Source: Halisarca cf. caerulea (taxonomy: Eukaryota; Porifera; Demospongiae; Chondrillida; Halisarcidae). Taken from it: a stretch of 64,000 nt of DNA. This document shows, in pieces, positions 13,671-28,782 of the stretch. The position numbers and the translations under genes are program-made. Position 1 is the first letter of the stretch; the number at the start of each line of letters is the position of its first letter. Where the stretch lies: positions 1,616,101 to 1,680,100 of the forward strand of contig CAUJGJ010000083.1 in NCBI GenBank assembly GCA_963170055.1, given 5' to 3'. Under the pieces are notes generated by a model. That model made no database searches. It saw only the letters and a list, made by a program, of their open reading frames with translations, and was not told the DNA's origin.

Positions 13671-16600
13671 TTATTTCAAAGACATTTTTAAATTTTGCAA
13701 AGTTAACATTTTCAAAAGACATTCGAACACTTTGCAAATGTGTAATTTGCACAAAATAAAAGTTACTAAGTTCATTTCATAAGATATTAACAACTTTGGA
13801 AATATTATTCGTAAGATTATTTTAAATTTTGCAGAGTTAACATTTTCAAAAGACATTCGAACACTTTGCAAATGTGTAATTTGCACAAAATAAAAGTTAC
13901 TAAGTTCATTTCATAAGATATTAACAACTTTGGAAAGACATTTTTAAATTTTGCAAAGTTAACATTTTCAAAAGACATTCGAACACTTTGCAAATGTGTA
14001 ATTTGCACAAAATAAAAGTTACTAAGTTCATTTCATAAGATATTAACAACTTTGGAAATATTATTCGTAAGATTATTTTAAATTTTGCAAAGTTAACATT
14101 TTCAAAAGACATTCGAACACTTTGCAAATGTGTAATTTGCACAAAATAAAAGTTACTAAGTTCATTTCATAAGATATTAACAACTTTGGAAATTTTATTT
14201 CAAAGACATTTTTAAATTTTGCAAAGTTAACATTTTCAAAAGACATTCGAACACTTTGCAAATGTGTAATTTGAACAAAATAAAAGTTACTAAGTTCATT
14301 TCATATGATATTAACAACTTTGGAAATATTCGTAAGATTATTTTAAATTTTGATAAGTTAACATTTTCAAAAGACATTCGAACACTTTGCAAATGTGTAA
14401 TTTGCACAAAATAAAAGTTACTAAGTTCATTTCATAAGATATTAACAACTTTGGAAATTTTATTTCAAAGACATTTTTAAATTTTGCAAAGTTAACATTT
14501 TCAAAAGACATTCGAACACTTTGCAAATGTGTAATTTGCACAAAATAAAAGTTACTAAGTTCATTTCATAAGATATTAACAACTTTGGAAATATTATTCG
14601 TAAGATTATTTTAAATTTTGATAAGTTAACATTTTCAAAAGACATTCGAACACTTTGCAAATGTGTAATTTGCACAAAATAAAAGTTACTAAGTTCATTT
14701 CATAAGATATTAACAACTTTGGAAATTTTATTTCAAAGACATTTTTAAATTTTGCAAAGTTAACATTTTCAAAAGACATTCGAACACTTTGCAAATGTGT
14801 AATTTGCACAAAATAAAAGTTACTAAGTTCATTTCATAAGATATTAACAACTTTGGAAATTTTATTTCAAAGACATTTTTAAATTTTGCAAAGTTAACAT
14901 TTTCAAAAGACATTCGAACACTTTGCAAATGTGTAATTTGCACAAAATAAAAGTTACTAAGTTCATTTCATAAGATATTAACAACTTTGGAAATTATATT
15001 TCAAAGACATTTTTAAATTTTGCAAAGTTAACATTTTCAAAAGACATTCGAACACTTTGCAAATGTGTAATTTGCACAAAATAAAAGTTACTAAGTTCAT
15101 TTCATAAGATATTAACAACTTTGGAAATTTTATTTCAAAGACATTTTTAAATTTTGCAAAGTTAACATTTTCAAAAGACATTCGAACACTTTGCAAATGT
15201 GTAATTTGCACAAAATAAAAGTTACTAAGTTCATTTCATAAGATATTAACAACTTTGGAAATTTTATTTCAAAGACATTTTTAAATTTTGCAAAGTTAAC
15301 ATTTTCAAAAGACATTCGAACACTTTGCAAATGTGTAATTTGCACAAAATAAAAGTTACTAAGTTCATTTCATATGATATTAACAACTTTGGAAATATTA
15401 TTCGTAAGATTATTTTAAATTTTGATAAGTTAACATTTTCAAAAGACATTCGAACACTTTGCAAATGTGTAATTTGCACAAAATAAAAGTTACTAAGTTC
15501 ATTTCATAAGATATTAACAACTTTGGAAATTTTATTTCAAAGACATTTTTAAATTTTGCAAAGTTAACATTTTCAAAAGACATTCGAACACTTTGCAAAT
15601 GTGTAATTTGCACAAAATAAAAGTTACTAAGTTCATTTCATAAGATATTAACAACTTTGGAAATTTTATTTCAAAGACATTTTTAAATTTTGCAAAGTTA
15701 ACATTTTCAAAAGACATTCGAACACTTTGCAAATGTGTAATTTGCACAAAATAAAAGTTACTAAGTTCATTTCATAAGATATTAACAACTTTGGAAATAT
15801 TATTCGTAAGATTATTTTAAATTTTGCAGAGTTAACATTTTCAAAAGACATTCGAACACTTTACAAATGTGTAATTTGCACAAAATAAAAGTTACTAAGT
15901 TCATTTCATAAGATATTAACAACATTGGAAAGACATTTTTAAATTTTGCAAAGTTAACATTTTCAAAAGACATTCGAACACTTTGCAAATGTGTAATTTG
16001 CACAAAATAAAAGTTACTAAGTTCATTTCATAAGATATTAACAACTTTGGAAATATTATTCGTAAGATTATTTTAAATTTTGCAAAGTTAACATTTTCAA
16101 AAGACATTCGAACACTTTGCAAATGTGTAATTTGCACAAAATAAAAGTTACTAAGTTCATTTCATAAGATATTAACAACTTTGGAAATTTTATTTCAAAG
16201 ACATTTTTAAATTTTGCAAAGTTAACATTTTCAAAAGACATTCGAACACTTTGCAAATGTGTAATTTGCACAAAATAAAAGTTACTAAGTTCATTTCATA
16301 TGATATTAACAACTTTGGAAATATTATTCGTAAGATTATTTTAAATTTTGATAAGTTAACATTTTCAAAAGACATTCGAACACTTTGCAAATGTGTAATT
16401 TGCACAAAATAAAAGTTACTAAGTTCATTTCATAAGATATTAACAACTTTGGAAATTTTATTTCAAAGACATTTTTAAATTTTGCAAAGTTAACATTTTC
16501 AAAAGACATTCGAACACTTTGCAAATGTGTAATTTGCACAAAATAAAAGTTACTAAGTTCATTTCATAAGATATTAACAACTTTGGAAATTTTATTTCAA

Positions 16601-18857
16601 AGACATTTTTAAATTTTGCAAAGTTAACATTTTCAAAAGACATTCGAACACTTTGCAAATGTGTAATTTGCACAAAATAAAAGTTACTAAGTTCATTTCA
16701 TAAGATATTAACAACTTTGGAAATTTTATTTCAAAGACATTTTTAAATTTTGCAAAGTTAACATTTTCAAAAGACATTCGAACACTTTGCAAATGTGTAA
16801 TTTGCACAAAATAAAAGTTACTAAGTTCATTTCATAAGATATTAACAACTTTGGAAATTTTATTTCAAAGACATTTTTAAATTTTGCAAAGTTAACATTT
16901 TCAAAAGACATTCGAACACTTTGCAAATGTGTAATTTGCACAAAATAAAAGTTACTAAGTTCATTTCATAAGATATTAACAACTTTGGAAATATTATTCG
17001 TAAGATTATTTTAAATTTTGATAAGTTAACATTTTCAAAAGACATTCGAACACTTTGCAAATGTGTAATTTGCACAAAATAAAAGTTACTAAGTTCATTT
17101 CATAAGATATTAACAACTTTGGAAATTTTATTTCAAAGACATTTTTAAATTTTGCAAAGTTAACATTTTCAAAAGACATTCGAACACTTTGCAAATGTGT
17201 AATTTGCACAAAATAAAAGTTACTAAGTTCATTTCATAAGATATTAACAACTTTGGAAATTTTATTTCAAAGACATTTTTAAATTTTGCAAAGTTAACAT
17301 TTTCAAAAGACATTCGAACACTTTGCAAATGTGTAATTTGCACAAAATAAAAGTTACTAAGTTCATTTCATAAGATATTAACAACTTTGGAAATTATATT
17401 TCAAAGACATTTTTAAATTTTGCAAAGTTAACATTTTCAAAAGACATTCGAACACTTTGCAAATGTGTAATTTGCACAAAATAAAAGTTACTAAGTTCAT
17501 TTCATAAGATATTAACAACTTTGGAAATTTTATTTCAAAGACATTTTTAAATTTTGCAAAGTTAACATTTTCAAAAGACATTCGAACACTTTGCAAATGT
17601 GTAATTTGCACAAAATAAAAGTTACTAAGTTCATTTCATAAGATATTAACAACTTTGGAAATTTTATTTCAAAGACATTTTTAAATTTTGCAAAGTTAAC
17701 ATTTTCAAAAGACATTCGAACACTTTGCAAATGTGTAATTTGCACAAAATAAAAGTTACTAAGTTCATTTCATATGATATTAACAACTTTGGAAATATTA
17801 TTCGTAAGATTATTTTAAATTTTGATAAGTTAACATTTTCAAAAGACATTCGAACACTTTGCAAATGTGTAATTTGCACAAAATAAAAGTTACTAAGTTC
17901 ATTTCATAAGATATTAACAACTTTGGAAATTTTATTTCAAAGACATTTTTAAATTTTGCAAAGTTAACATTTTCAAAAGACATTCGAACACTTTGCAAAT
18001 GTGTAATTTGCACAAAATAAAAGTTACTAAGTTCATTTCATAAGATATTAACAACTTTGGAAATTTTATTTCAAAGACATTTTTAAATTTTGCAAAGTTA
18101 ACATTTTCAAAAGACATTCGAACACTTTGCAAATGTGTAATTTGCACAAAATAAAAGTTACTAAGTTCATTTCATAAGATATTAACAACTTTGGAAATAT
18201 TATTCGTAAGATTATTTTAAATTTTGCAGAGTTAACATTTTCAAAAGACATTCGAACACTTTGCAAATGTGTAATTTGCACAAAATAAAAGTTACTAAGT
18301 TCATTTCATAAGATATTAACAACTTTGGAAAGACATTTTTAAATTTTGCAAAGTTAACATTTTCAAAAGACATTCGAACACTTTGCAAATGTGTAATTTG
18401 CACAAAATAAAAGTTACTAAGTTCATTTCATAAGATATTAACAACTTTGGAAATATTATTCGTAAGATTATTTTAAATTTTGCAAAGTTAACATTTTCAA
18501 AAGACATTCGAACACTTTGCAAATGTGTAATTTGCACAAAATAAAAGTTACTAAGTTCATTTCATAAGATATTAACAACTTTGGAAATTTTATTTCAAAG
18601 ACATTTTTAAATTTTGCAAAGTTAACATTTTCAAAAGACATTCGAACACTTTGCAAATGTGTAATTTGCACAAAATAAAAGTTACTAAGTTCATTTCATA
18701 TGATATTAACAACTTTGGAAATATTATTCGTAAGATTATTTTAAATTTTGATAAGTTAACATTTTCAAAAGACATTCGAACACTTTGCAAATGTGTAATT
18801 TGCACAAAATAAAAGTTACTAAGTTCATTTCATAAGATATTAACAACTTTGGAAATT
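13671..18857. repeat. 0.8-kb higher-order block present three times (offsets 1,995 and 2,400 bp)
   Basis: The same ordered set of monomers occurs at about 13,671-14,460, 15,666-16,458 and 18,066-18,858. Each copy contains a chimeric monomer ending its variable segment in GCAGAG, then a 122-bp monomer that lost 12 bp of the variable segment (CTTTGGAAAGACATTTTT), then a CATATGATATT marker. The last two copies belong to a longer duplication of about 2.0 kb (about 14,460-16,457 and 16,860-18,857) that also shares an AAATTATATTTC marker at 14,990 and 17,390. In the first copy a 3-bp loss near 14,325 separates it from the others. Confidence 0.8.
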
Positions 18858-21800
18858 TTATTTCAAAGACATTTTTAAATTTTGCAAAGTTAACATTTTC
18901 AAAAGACATTCGAACACTTTGCAAATGTGTAATTTGCACAAAATAAAAGTTACTAAGTTCATTTCATAAGATATTAACAACTTTGGAAATATTATTCGTA
19001 AGATTATTTTAAATTTTGCAAAGTTAACATTTTCAAAAGACATTCGAACACTTTGCAAATGTGTAATTTGCACAAAATAAAAGTTACTAAGTTCATTTCA
19101 TAAGATATTAACAACTTTGGAAATTTTATTTCAAAGACATTTTTAAATTTTGCAAAGTTAACATTTTCAAAAGACATTCGAACACTTTGCAAATGTGTAA
19201 TTTGCACAAAATAAAAGTTACTAAGTTCATTTCATAAGATATTAACAACTTTGGAAATATTATTCGTAAGATTATTTTAAATTTTGCAAAGTTAACATTT
19301 TCAAAAGACATTCGAACACTTTGCAAATGTGTAATTTGCACAAAATAAAAGTTACTAAGTTCATTTCATAAGATATTAACAACTTTGGAAATATTATTCG
19401 TAAGATTATTTTAAATTTTGCAAAGTTAACATTTTCAAAAGACATTCGAACACTTTGCAAATGTGTAATTTGCACAAAATAAAAGTTACTAAGTTCATTT
19501 CATAAGATATTAACAACTTTGGAAATTTTATTTCAAAGACATTTTTAAATTTTGCAAAGTTAACATTTTCAAAAGACATTCGAACACTTTGCAAATGTGT
19601 AATTTGCACAAAATAAAAGTTACTAAGTTCATTTCATAAGATATTAACAACTTTGGAAATATTATTCGTAAGATTATTTTAAATTTTGCAAAGTTAACAT
19701 TTTCAAAAGACATTCGAACACTTTGCAAATGTGTAATTTGCACAAAATAAAAGTTACTAAGTTCATTTCATAAGATATTAACAACTTTGGAAATTTTATT
19801 TCAAAGACATTTTTAAATTTTGCAAAGTTAACATTTTCAAAAGACATTCGAACACTTTGCAAATGTGTAATTTGCACAAAATAAAAGTTACTAAGTTCAT
19901 TTCATAAGATATTAACAACTTTGGAAATATTATTCGTAAGATTATTTTAAATTTTGCAAAGTTAACATTTTCAAAAGACATTCGAACACTTTGCAAATGT
20001 GTAATTTGCACAAAATAAAAGTTACTAAGTTCATTTCATAAGATATTAACAACTTTGGAAATATTATTCGTAAGATTATTTTAAATTTTGCAAAGTTAAC
20101 ATTTTCAAAAGACATTCGAACACTTTGCAAATGTGTAATTTGCACAAAATAAAAGTTACTAAGTTCATTTCATAAGATATTAACAACTTTGGAAATATTA
20201 TTCGTAAGATTATTTTAAATTTTGCAAAGTTAACATTTTCAAAAGACATTCGAACACTTTGCAAATGTGTAATTTGCACAAAATAAAAGTTACTAAGTTC
20301 ATTTCATAAGATATTAACAACTTTGGAAATTTTATTTCAAAGACATTTTTAAATTTTGCAAAGTTAACATTTTCAAAAGACATTCGAACACTTTGCAAAT
20401 GTGTAATTTGCACAAAATAAAAGTTACTAAGTTCATTTCATAAGATATTAACAACTTTGGAAATTTTATTTCAAAGACATTTTTAAATTTTGCAAAGTTA
20501 ACATTTTCAAAAGACATTCGAACACTTTGCAAATGTGTAATTTGCACAAAATAAAAGTTACTAAGTTCATTTCATAAGATATTAACAACTTTGGAAATAT
20601 TATTCGTAAGATTATTTTAAATTTTGCAGAGTTAACATTTTCAAAAGACATTCGAACACTTTGCAAATGTGTAATTTGCACAAAATAAAAGTTACTAAGT
20701 TCATTTCATAAGATATTAACAACTTTGGAAATATTATTCGTAAGATTATTTTAAATTTTGCAAAGTTAACATTTTCAAAAGACATTCGAACACTTTGCAA
20801 ATGTGTAATTTGCACAAAATAAAAGTTACTAAGTTCATTTCATAAGATATTAACAACTTTGGAAATTTTATTTCAAAGACATTTTTAAATTTTGCAAAGT
20901 TAACATTTTCAAAAGACATTCGAACACTTTGCAAATGTGTAATTTGCACAAAATAAAAGTTACTAAGTTCATTTCATAAGATATTAACAACTTTGGAAAT
21001 ATTATTCGTAAGATTATTTTAAATTTTGATAAGTTAACATTTTCAAAAGACATTCGAACACTTTGCAAATGTGTAATTTGCACAAAATAAAAGTTACTAA
21101 GTTCATTTCATAAGATATTAACAACTTTGGAAATATTATTCGTAAGATTATTTTAAATTTTGCAAAGTTAACATTTTCAAAAGACATTCGAACACTTTGC
21201 AAATGTGTAATTTGCACAAAATAAAAGTTACTAAGTTCATTTCATAAGATATTAACAACTTTGGAAATTTTATTTCAAAGACATTTTTAAATTTTGCAAA
21301 GTTAACATTTTCAAAAGACATTCGAACACTTTGCAAATGTGTAATTTGCACAAAATAAAAGTTACTAAGTTCATTTCATAAGATATTAACAACTTTGGAA
21401 ATTTTATTCGTAAGATTATTTTAAATTTTGCAAAGATAACATTTTCAAAAGACATTCGAACACTTTGCAAATGTGTAATTTGCACAAAATAAAAGTTACT
21501 AAGTTCATTTCATAAGATATTAACAACTTTGGAAATTTTATTTCAAAGACATTTTTAAATTTTGCAAAGTTAACATTTTCAAAAGACATTCGAACACTTT
21601 GCAAATGTGTAATTTGCACAAAATAAAAGTTACTAAGTTCATTTCATAAGATATTAACAACTTTGGAAATTTTATTTCAAAGACATTTTTAAATTTTGCA
21701 AAGTTAACATTTTCAAAAGACATTCGAACACTTTGCAAATGTGTAATTTGCACAAAATAAAAGTTACTAAGTTCATTTCATAAGATATTAACAACTTTGG

Positions 21801-24082
21801 AAATATTATTCGTAAGATCATTTTAAATTTTGCAAAGTTAACATTTTCAAAAGACATTCGAACACTTTGCAAATGTGTAATTTGCACAAAATAAAAGTTA
21901 CTAAGTTCATTTCATAAGATATTAACAACTTTGGAAATTTTATTTCAAAGACATTTTTAAATTTTGCAAAGTTAACATTTTCAAAAGACATTCGAACACT
22001 TTGCAAATGTGTAATTTGCACAAAATAAAAGTTACTAAGTTCATTTCATAAGATATTAACAACTTTGGAAATTTTATTTCAAAGACATTTTTAAATTTTG
22101 CAAAGTTAACATTTTCAAAAGACATTCGAACACTTTGCAAATGTGTAATTTGCACAAAATAAAAGTTACTAAGTTCATTTCATAAGATATTAACAACTTT
22201 GGAAATTTTATTTCAAAGACATTTTTAAATTTTGCAAAGTTAACATTTTCAAAAGACATTCGAACACTTTGCAAATGTGTAATTTGCACAAAATAAAAGT
22301 TACTAAGTTCATTTCATATGATATTAACAACTTTGGAAATATTATTCGTAAGATTATTTTAAATTTTGCAAAGTTAACATTTTCAAAAGACATTCGAACA
22401 CTTTGCAAATGTGTAATTTGCACAAAATAAAAGTTATTAAGTTCATTTCATAAGATATTAACAACTTTGGAAATTTTATTTCAAAGACATTTTTAAATTT
22501 TGCAAAGTTAACATTTTCAAAAGACATTCGAACACTTTGCAAATGTGTAATTTGCACAAAATAAAAGTTACTAAGTTCATTTCATAAGATATTAACAACT
22601 TTGGAAATTTTATTTCAAAGACATTTTTAAATTTTGCAAAGTTAACATTTTCAAAAGACATTCGAACACTTTGCAAATGTGTAATTTGCACAAAATAATA
22701 GTTACTAAGTTCATTTCATAAGATATTATCAACTTTGGAAATTTTATTTCAAAGACATTTTTAAATTTTGCAAAGTTAACATTTTCAAAAGACATTCGAA
22801 CACTTTGCAAATGTGTAATTTGCACAAAATAAAAGTTACTAAGTTCATTTCATAAGATATTAACAACTTTGGAAATTTTATTTCAAAGACATTTTTAAAT
22901 TTTGCAAAGTTAACATTTTCAAAAGACATTCGAACACTTTGCAAATGTGTAATTTGCACAAAATAAAAGTTACTAAGTTCATTTCATAAGATATTAACAA
23001 CTTTGGAAATATTATTCGTAAGATTATTTTAAATTTTGATAAGTTAACATTTTCAAAAGACATTCGAACACTTTGCAAATGTGTAATTTGAACAAAATAA
23101 AAGTTACTAAGTTCATTTCATAAGATATTAACAACTTTTGAAATATTATTCGTAAGATTATTTTAAATTTTGCAAAGTTAACATTTTCAAAAGACATTCG
23201 AACACTTTGCAAATGTGTAATTTGAACAAAATAAAAGTTACTAAGTTCATTTCATAAGATATTAACAACTTTGGAAATTTTATTTCAAAGACATTTTTAA
23301 ATTTTGCAAAGTTAACATTTTCAAAAGACATTCGAACACTTGCTAATGTGTAATTTGCACAAAATAAAAGTTACTAAGTTCATTTCATAAGATATTAACA
23401 ACTTTGGAAATTTTATTCGTAAGATTATTTTAAATTTTGCAAAGTTAACATTTTCAAAAGACATTCGAACACTTTGCAAATGTGTAATTTGCACAAAATA
23501 AAAGTTACTAAGTTCATTTCATAAGATATTAACAACTTTGGAAATTTTATTCGTAAGATTATTTTAAATTTTGCAAAGTTAACATTTTCAAAAGACATTC
23601 GAACACTTTGCAAATGTGTAATTTGCACAAAATAAAAGTTACTAAGTTCATTTCATAAGATATTAACAACTTTGGAAATTTTATTTCAAAGACATTTTTA
23701 AATTTTGCAAAGTTAACATTTTCAAAAGACATTCGAACACTTTGCAAATGTGTAATTTGCACAAAATAAAAGTTACTAAGTTCATTTCATAAGATATTAA
23801 CAACTTTGGAAATATTATTCGTAAGATTATTTTAAATTTTGCAAAGTTAACATTTTCAAAAGACATTCGAACACTTTGCAAATGTGTAATTTGCACAAAA
23901 TAAAAGTTACTAAGTTAATTTCATAAGATATTAACAACTTTGGAAATTTTATTTCAAAGACATTTTTAAATTTTGCAAAGTTAACATTTTCAAAAGACAT
24001 TCGAACACTTTGCAAATGTGTAATTTGCACAAAATAAAAGTTACTAAGTTCATTTCATAAGATATTAACAACTTTGGAAATT

Positions 24083-27000
24083 TTATTTCAAAGACATTTT
24101 TAAATTTTGCAAAGTTAACATTTTCAAAAGACATTCGAACACTTTGCAAATGTGTAATTTGCACAAAATAAAAGTTACTAAGTTCATTTCATATGATATT
24201 AACAACTTTGGAAATATTATTCGTAAGATTATTTTAAATTTTGATAAGTTAACATTTTCAAAAGACATTCGAACACTTTGCAAATGTGTAATTTGCACAA
24301 AATAAAAGTTACTAAGTTCATTTCATAAGATATTAACAACTTTGGAAATTTTATTTCAAAGACATTTTTAAATTTTGCAAAGTTAACATTTTCAAAAGAC
24401 ATTCGAACACTTTGCAAATGTGTAATTTGCACAAAATAAAAGTTACTAAGTTCATTTCATAAGATATTAACAACTTTGGAAATTTTATTTCAAAGACATT
24501 TTTAAATTTTGCAAAGTTAACATTTTCAAAAGACATTCGAACACTTTGCAAATGTGTAATTTGCACAAAATAAAAGTTACTAAGTTCATTTCATAAGATA
24601 TTAACAACTTTGGAAATTTTATTTCAAAGACATTTTTAAATTTTGCAAAGTTAACATTTTCAAAAGACATTCGAACACTTTGCAAATGTGTAATTTGCAC
24701 AAAATAAAAGTTACTAAGTTCATTTCATAAGATATTAACAACTTTGGAAATTTTATTTCAAAGACATTTTTAAATTTTGCAAAGTTAACATTTTCAAAAG
24801 ACATTCGAACACTTTGCAAATGTGTAATTTACACAAAATAAAAGTTACTAAGTTCATTTCATAAGATATTAACAACTTTGGAAATATTATTCGTAAGATT
24901 ATTTTAAATTTTGCAAAGTTAACATTTTCAAAAGACATTCGAACACTTTGCAAATGTGTAATTTGCACAAAATAAAAGTTACTAAGTTCATTTCATAAGA
25001 TATTAACAACTTTGGAAATTTTATTTCAAAGACATTTTTAAATTTTGCAAAGTTAACATTTTCAAAAGACATTCGAACACTTTGCAAATGTGTAATTTGC
25101 ACAAAATAAAAGTTACTAAGTTCATTTCATAAGATATTAACAACTTTGGAAATTTTATTTCAAAGACATTTTTAAATTTTGCAAAGTTAACATTTTCAAA
25201 AGACATTCGAACACTTTGCAAATGTGTAATTTGCACAAAATAAAAGTTACTAAGTTCATTTCATATGATATTAACAACTTTGGAAATATTATTCGTAAGA
25301 TTATTTTAAATTTTGATAAGTTAACATTTTCAAAAGACATTCGAACACTTTGCAAATGTGTAATTTGCACAAAATAAAAGTTACTAAGTTCATTTCATAA
25401 GATATTAACAACTTTGGAAATTTTATTTCAAAGACATTTTTAAATTTTGCAAAGTTAACATTTTCAAAAGACATTCGAACACTTTGCAAATGTGTAATTT
25501 GCACAAAATAAAAGTTACTAAGTTCATTTCATAAGATATTAACAACTTTGGAAATTTTATTTCAAAGACATTTTTAAATTTTGCAAAGTTAACATTTTCA
25601 AAAGACATTCGAACACTTTGCAAATGTGTAATTTGCACAAAATAAAAGTTACTAAGTTCATTTCATAAGATATTAACAACTTTGGAAATTTTATTTCAAA
25701 GACATTTTTAAATTTTGCAAAGTTAACATTTTCAAAAGACATTCGAACACTTTGCAAATGTGTAATTTGCACAAAATAAAAGTTACTAAGTTCATTTCAT
25801 AAGATATTAACAACTTTGGAAATTTTATTTCAAAGACATTTTTAAATTTTGCAAAGTTAACATTTTCAAAAGACATTCGAACACTTTGCAAATGAGTAAT
25901 TTACACAAAATAAAAGTTACTAAGTTCATTTCATAAGATATTAACAACTTTGGAAATATTATTCGTAAGATTATTTTAAATTTTGCAAAGTTAACATTTT
26001 CAAAAGACATTCGAACACTTTGCAAATGTGTAATTTGCACAAAATAAAAGTTACTAAGTTCATTTCATAAGATATTAACAACTTTGGAAATTTTATTTCA
26101 AAGACATTTTTAAATTTTGCAAAGTTAACATTTTCAAAAGACATTCGAACACTTTGCAAATGTGTAATTTGCACAAAATAAAAGTTACTAAGTTCATTTC
26201 ATAAGATATTAACAACTTTGGAAATTTTATTTCAAAGACATTTTTAAATTTTGCAAAGTTAACATTTTCAAAAGACATTCGAACACTTTGCAAATGTGTA
26301 ATTTGCACAAAATAAAAGTTACTAAGTTCATTTCATATGATATTAACAACTTTGGAAATATTATTCGTAAGATTATTTTAAATTTTGATAAGTTAACATT
26401 TTCAAAAGACATTCGAACACTTTGCAAATGTGTAATTTGCACAAAATAAAAGTTACTAAGTTCATTTCATAAGATATTAACAACTTTGGAAATTTTATTT
26501 CAAAGACATTTTTAAATTTTGCAAAGTTAACATTTTCAAAAGACATTCGAACACTTTGCAAATGTGTAATTTGCACAAAATAAAAGTTACTAAGTTCATT
26601 TCATAAGATATTAACAACTTTGGAAATTTTATTTCAAAGACATTTTTAAATTTTGCAAAGTTAACATTTTCAAAAGACATTCGAACACTTTGCAAATGTG
26701 TAATTTGCACAAAATAAAAGTTACTAAGTTCATTTCATAAGATATTAACAACTTTGGAAATTTTATTTCAAAGACATTTTTAAATTTTGCAAAGTTAACA
26801 TTTTCAAAAGACATTCGAACACTTTGCAAATGTGTAATTTGCACAAAATAAAAGTTACTAAGTTCATTTCATAAGATATTAACAACTTTGGAAATTTTAT
26901 TTCAAAGACATTTTTAAATTTTGCAAAGTTAACATTTTCAAAAGACATTCGAACACTTTGCAAATGTGTAATTTGCACAAAATAAAAGTTACTAAGTTCA

Positions 27001-27096
27001 TTTCATAAGATATTAACAACTTTGGAAATATTATTCGTAAGATTATTTTAAATTTTGCAAAGTTAACATTTTCAAAAGACATTCGAACACTTTGCA
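24083..27096. repeat. 1,072-bp (8-monomer) higher-order repeat
   Basis: Two full copies (24,083-25,154 and 25,155-26,226) and a partial third (from 26,227) follow each other. Each begins with the CATATGATATT marker (near 24,191, 25,263 and 26,335) followed by a type B monomer. A TTTACACAAAAT variant sits at the same place in the first two copies (near 24,829 and 25,901). The period is exactly eight monomers. Confidence 0.8.
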
Positions 27097-28782
27097 AATG
27101 TGTAATTTGAACAAAATAAAAGTTACTAAGTTCATTTCATAAGATATTAACAACTTTGGAAATTTTATTTCAAAGACATTTTTAAATTTTGCAAAGTTAA
27201 CATTTTCAAAAGACATTCGAACACTTGCTAATGTGTAATTTGCACAAAATAAAAGTTACTAAGTTCATTTCATAAGATATTAACAACTTTGGAAATTTTA
27301 TTCGTAAGATTATTTTAAATTTTGCAAAGTTAACATTTTCAAAAGACATTCGAACACTTTGCAAATGTGTAATTTGCACAAAATAAAAGTTACTAAGTTC
27401 ATTTCATAAGATATTAACAACTTTGGAAATTTTATTCGTAAGATTATTTTAAATTTTGCAAAGTTAACATTTTCAAAAGACATTCGAACACTTTGCAAAT
27501 GTGTAATTTGCACAAAATAAAAGTTACTAAGTTCATTTCATAAGATATTAACAACTTTGGAAATTTTATTCGTAAGATTATTTTAAATTTTGCAAAGTTA
27601 ACATTTTCAAAAGACATTCGAACACTTTGCAAATGTGTAATTTGCACAAAATAAAAGTTACTAAGTTCATTTCATAAGATATTAACAACTTTGGAAATTT
27701 TATTTCAAAGACATTTTTAAATTTTGCAAAGTTAACATTTTCAAAAGACATTCGAACACTTTGCAAATGTGTAATTTGCACAAAATAAAAGTTACTAAGT
27801 TCATTTCATAAGATATTAACAACTTTGGAAATATTATTCGTAAGATTATTTTAAATTTTGCAAAGTTAACATTTTCAAAAGACATTCGAACACTTTGCAA
27901 ATGTGTAATTTGCACAAAATAAAAGTTACTAAGTTCATTTCATAAGATATTAACAACTTTGGAAATTTTATTTCAAAGACATTTTTAAATTTTGCAAAGT
28001 TAACATTTTCAAAAGACATTCGAACACTTTGCAAATGTGTAATTTGCACAAAATAAAAGTTACTAAGTTCATTTCATAAGATATTAACAACTTTGGAAAT
28101 TTTATTTCAAAGACATTTTTAAATTTTGCAAAGTTAACATTTTCAAAAGACATTCGAACACTTTGCAAATGTGTAATTTGCACAAAATAAAAGTTACTAA
28201 GTTCATTTCATAAGATATTAACAACTTTGGAAATTTTATTTCAAAGACATTTTTAAATTTTGCAAAGTTAACATTTTCAAAAGACATTCGAACACTTTGC
28301 AAATGTGTAATTTGCACAAAATAAAAGTTACTAAGTTCATTTCATAAGATATTAACAACTTTGGAAATTTTATTTCAAAGACATTTTTAAATTTTGCAAA
28401 GTTAACATTTTCAAAAGACATTCGAACACTTTGCAAATGTGTAATTTGCACAAAATAAAAGTTACTAAGTTCATTTCATAAGATATTAACAACTTTGGAA
28501 ATATTATTCGTAAGATTATTTTAAATTTTGCAAAGTTAACATTTTCAAAAGACATTCGAACACTTTGCAAATGTGTAATTTGAACAAAATAAAAGTTACT
28601 AAGTTCATTTCATAAGATATTAACAACTTTGGAAATTTTATTTCAAAGACATTTTTAAATTTTGCAAAGTTAACATTTTCAAAAGACATTCGAACACTTG
28701 CTAATGTGTAATTTGCACAAAATAAAAGTTACTAAGTTCATTTCATAAGATATTAACAACTTTGGAAATTTTATTCGTAAGA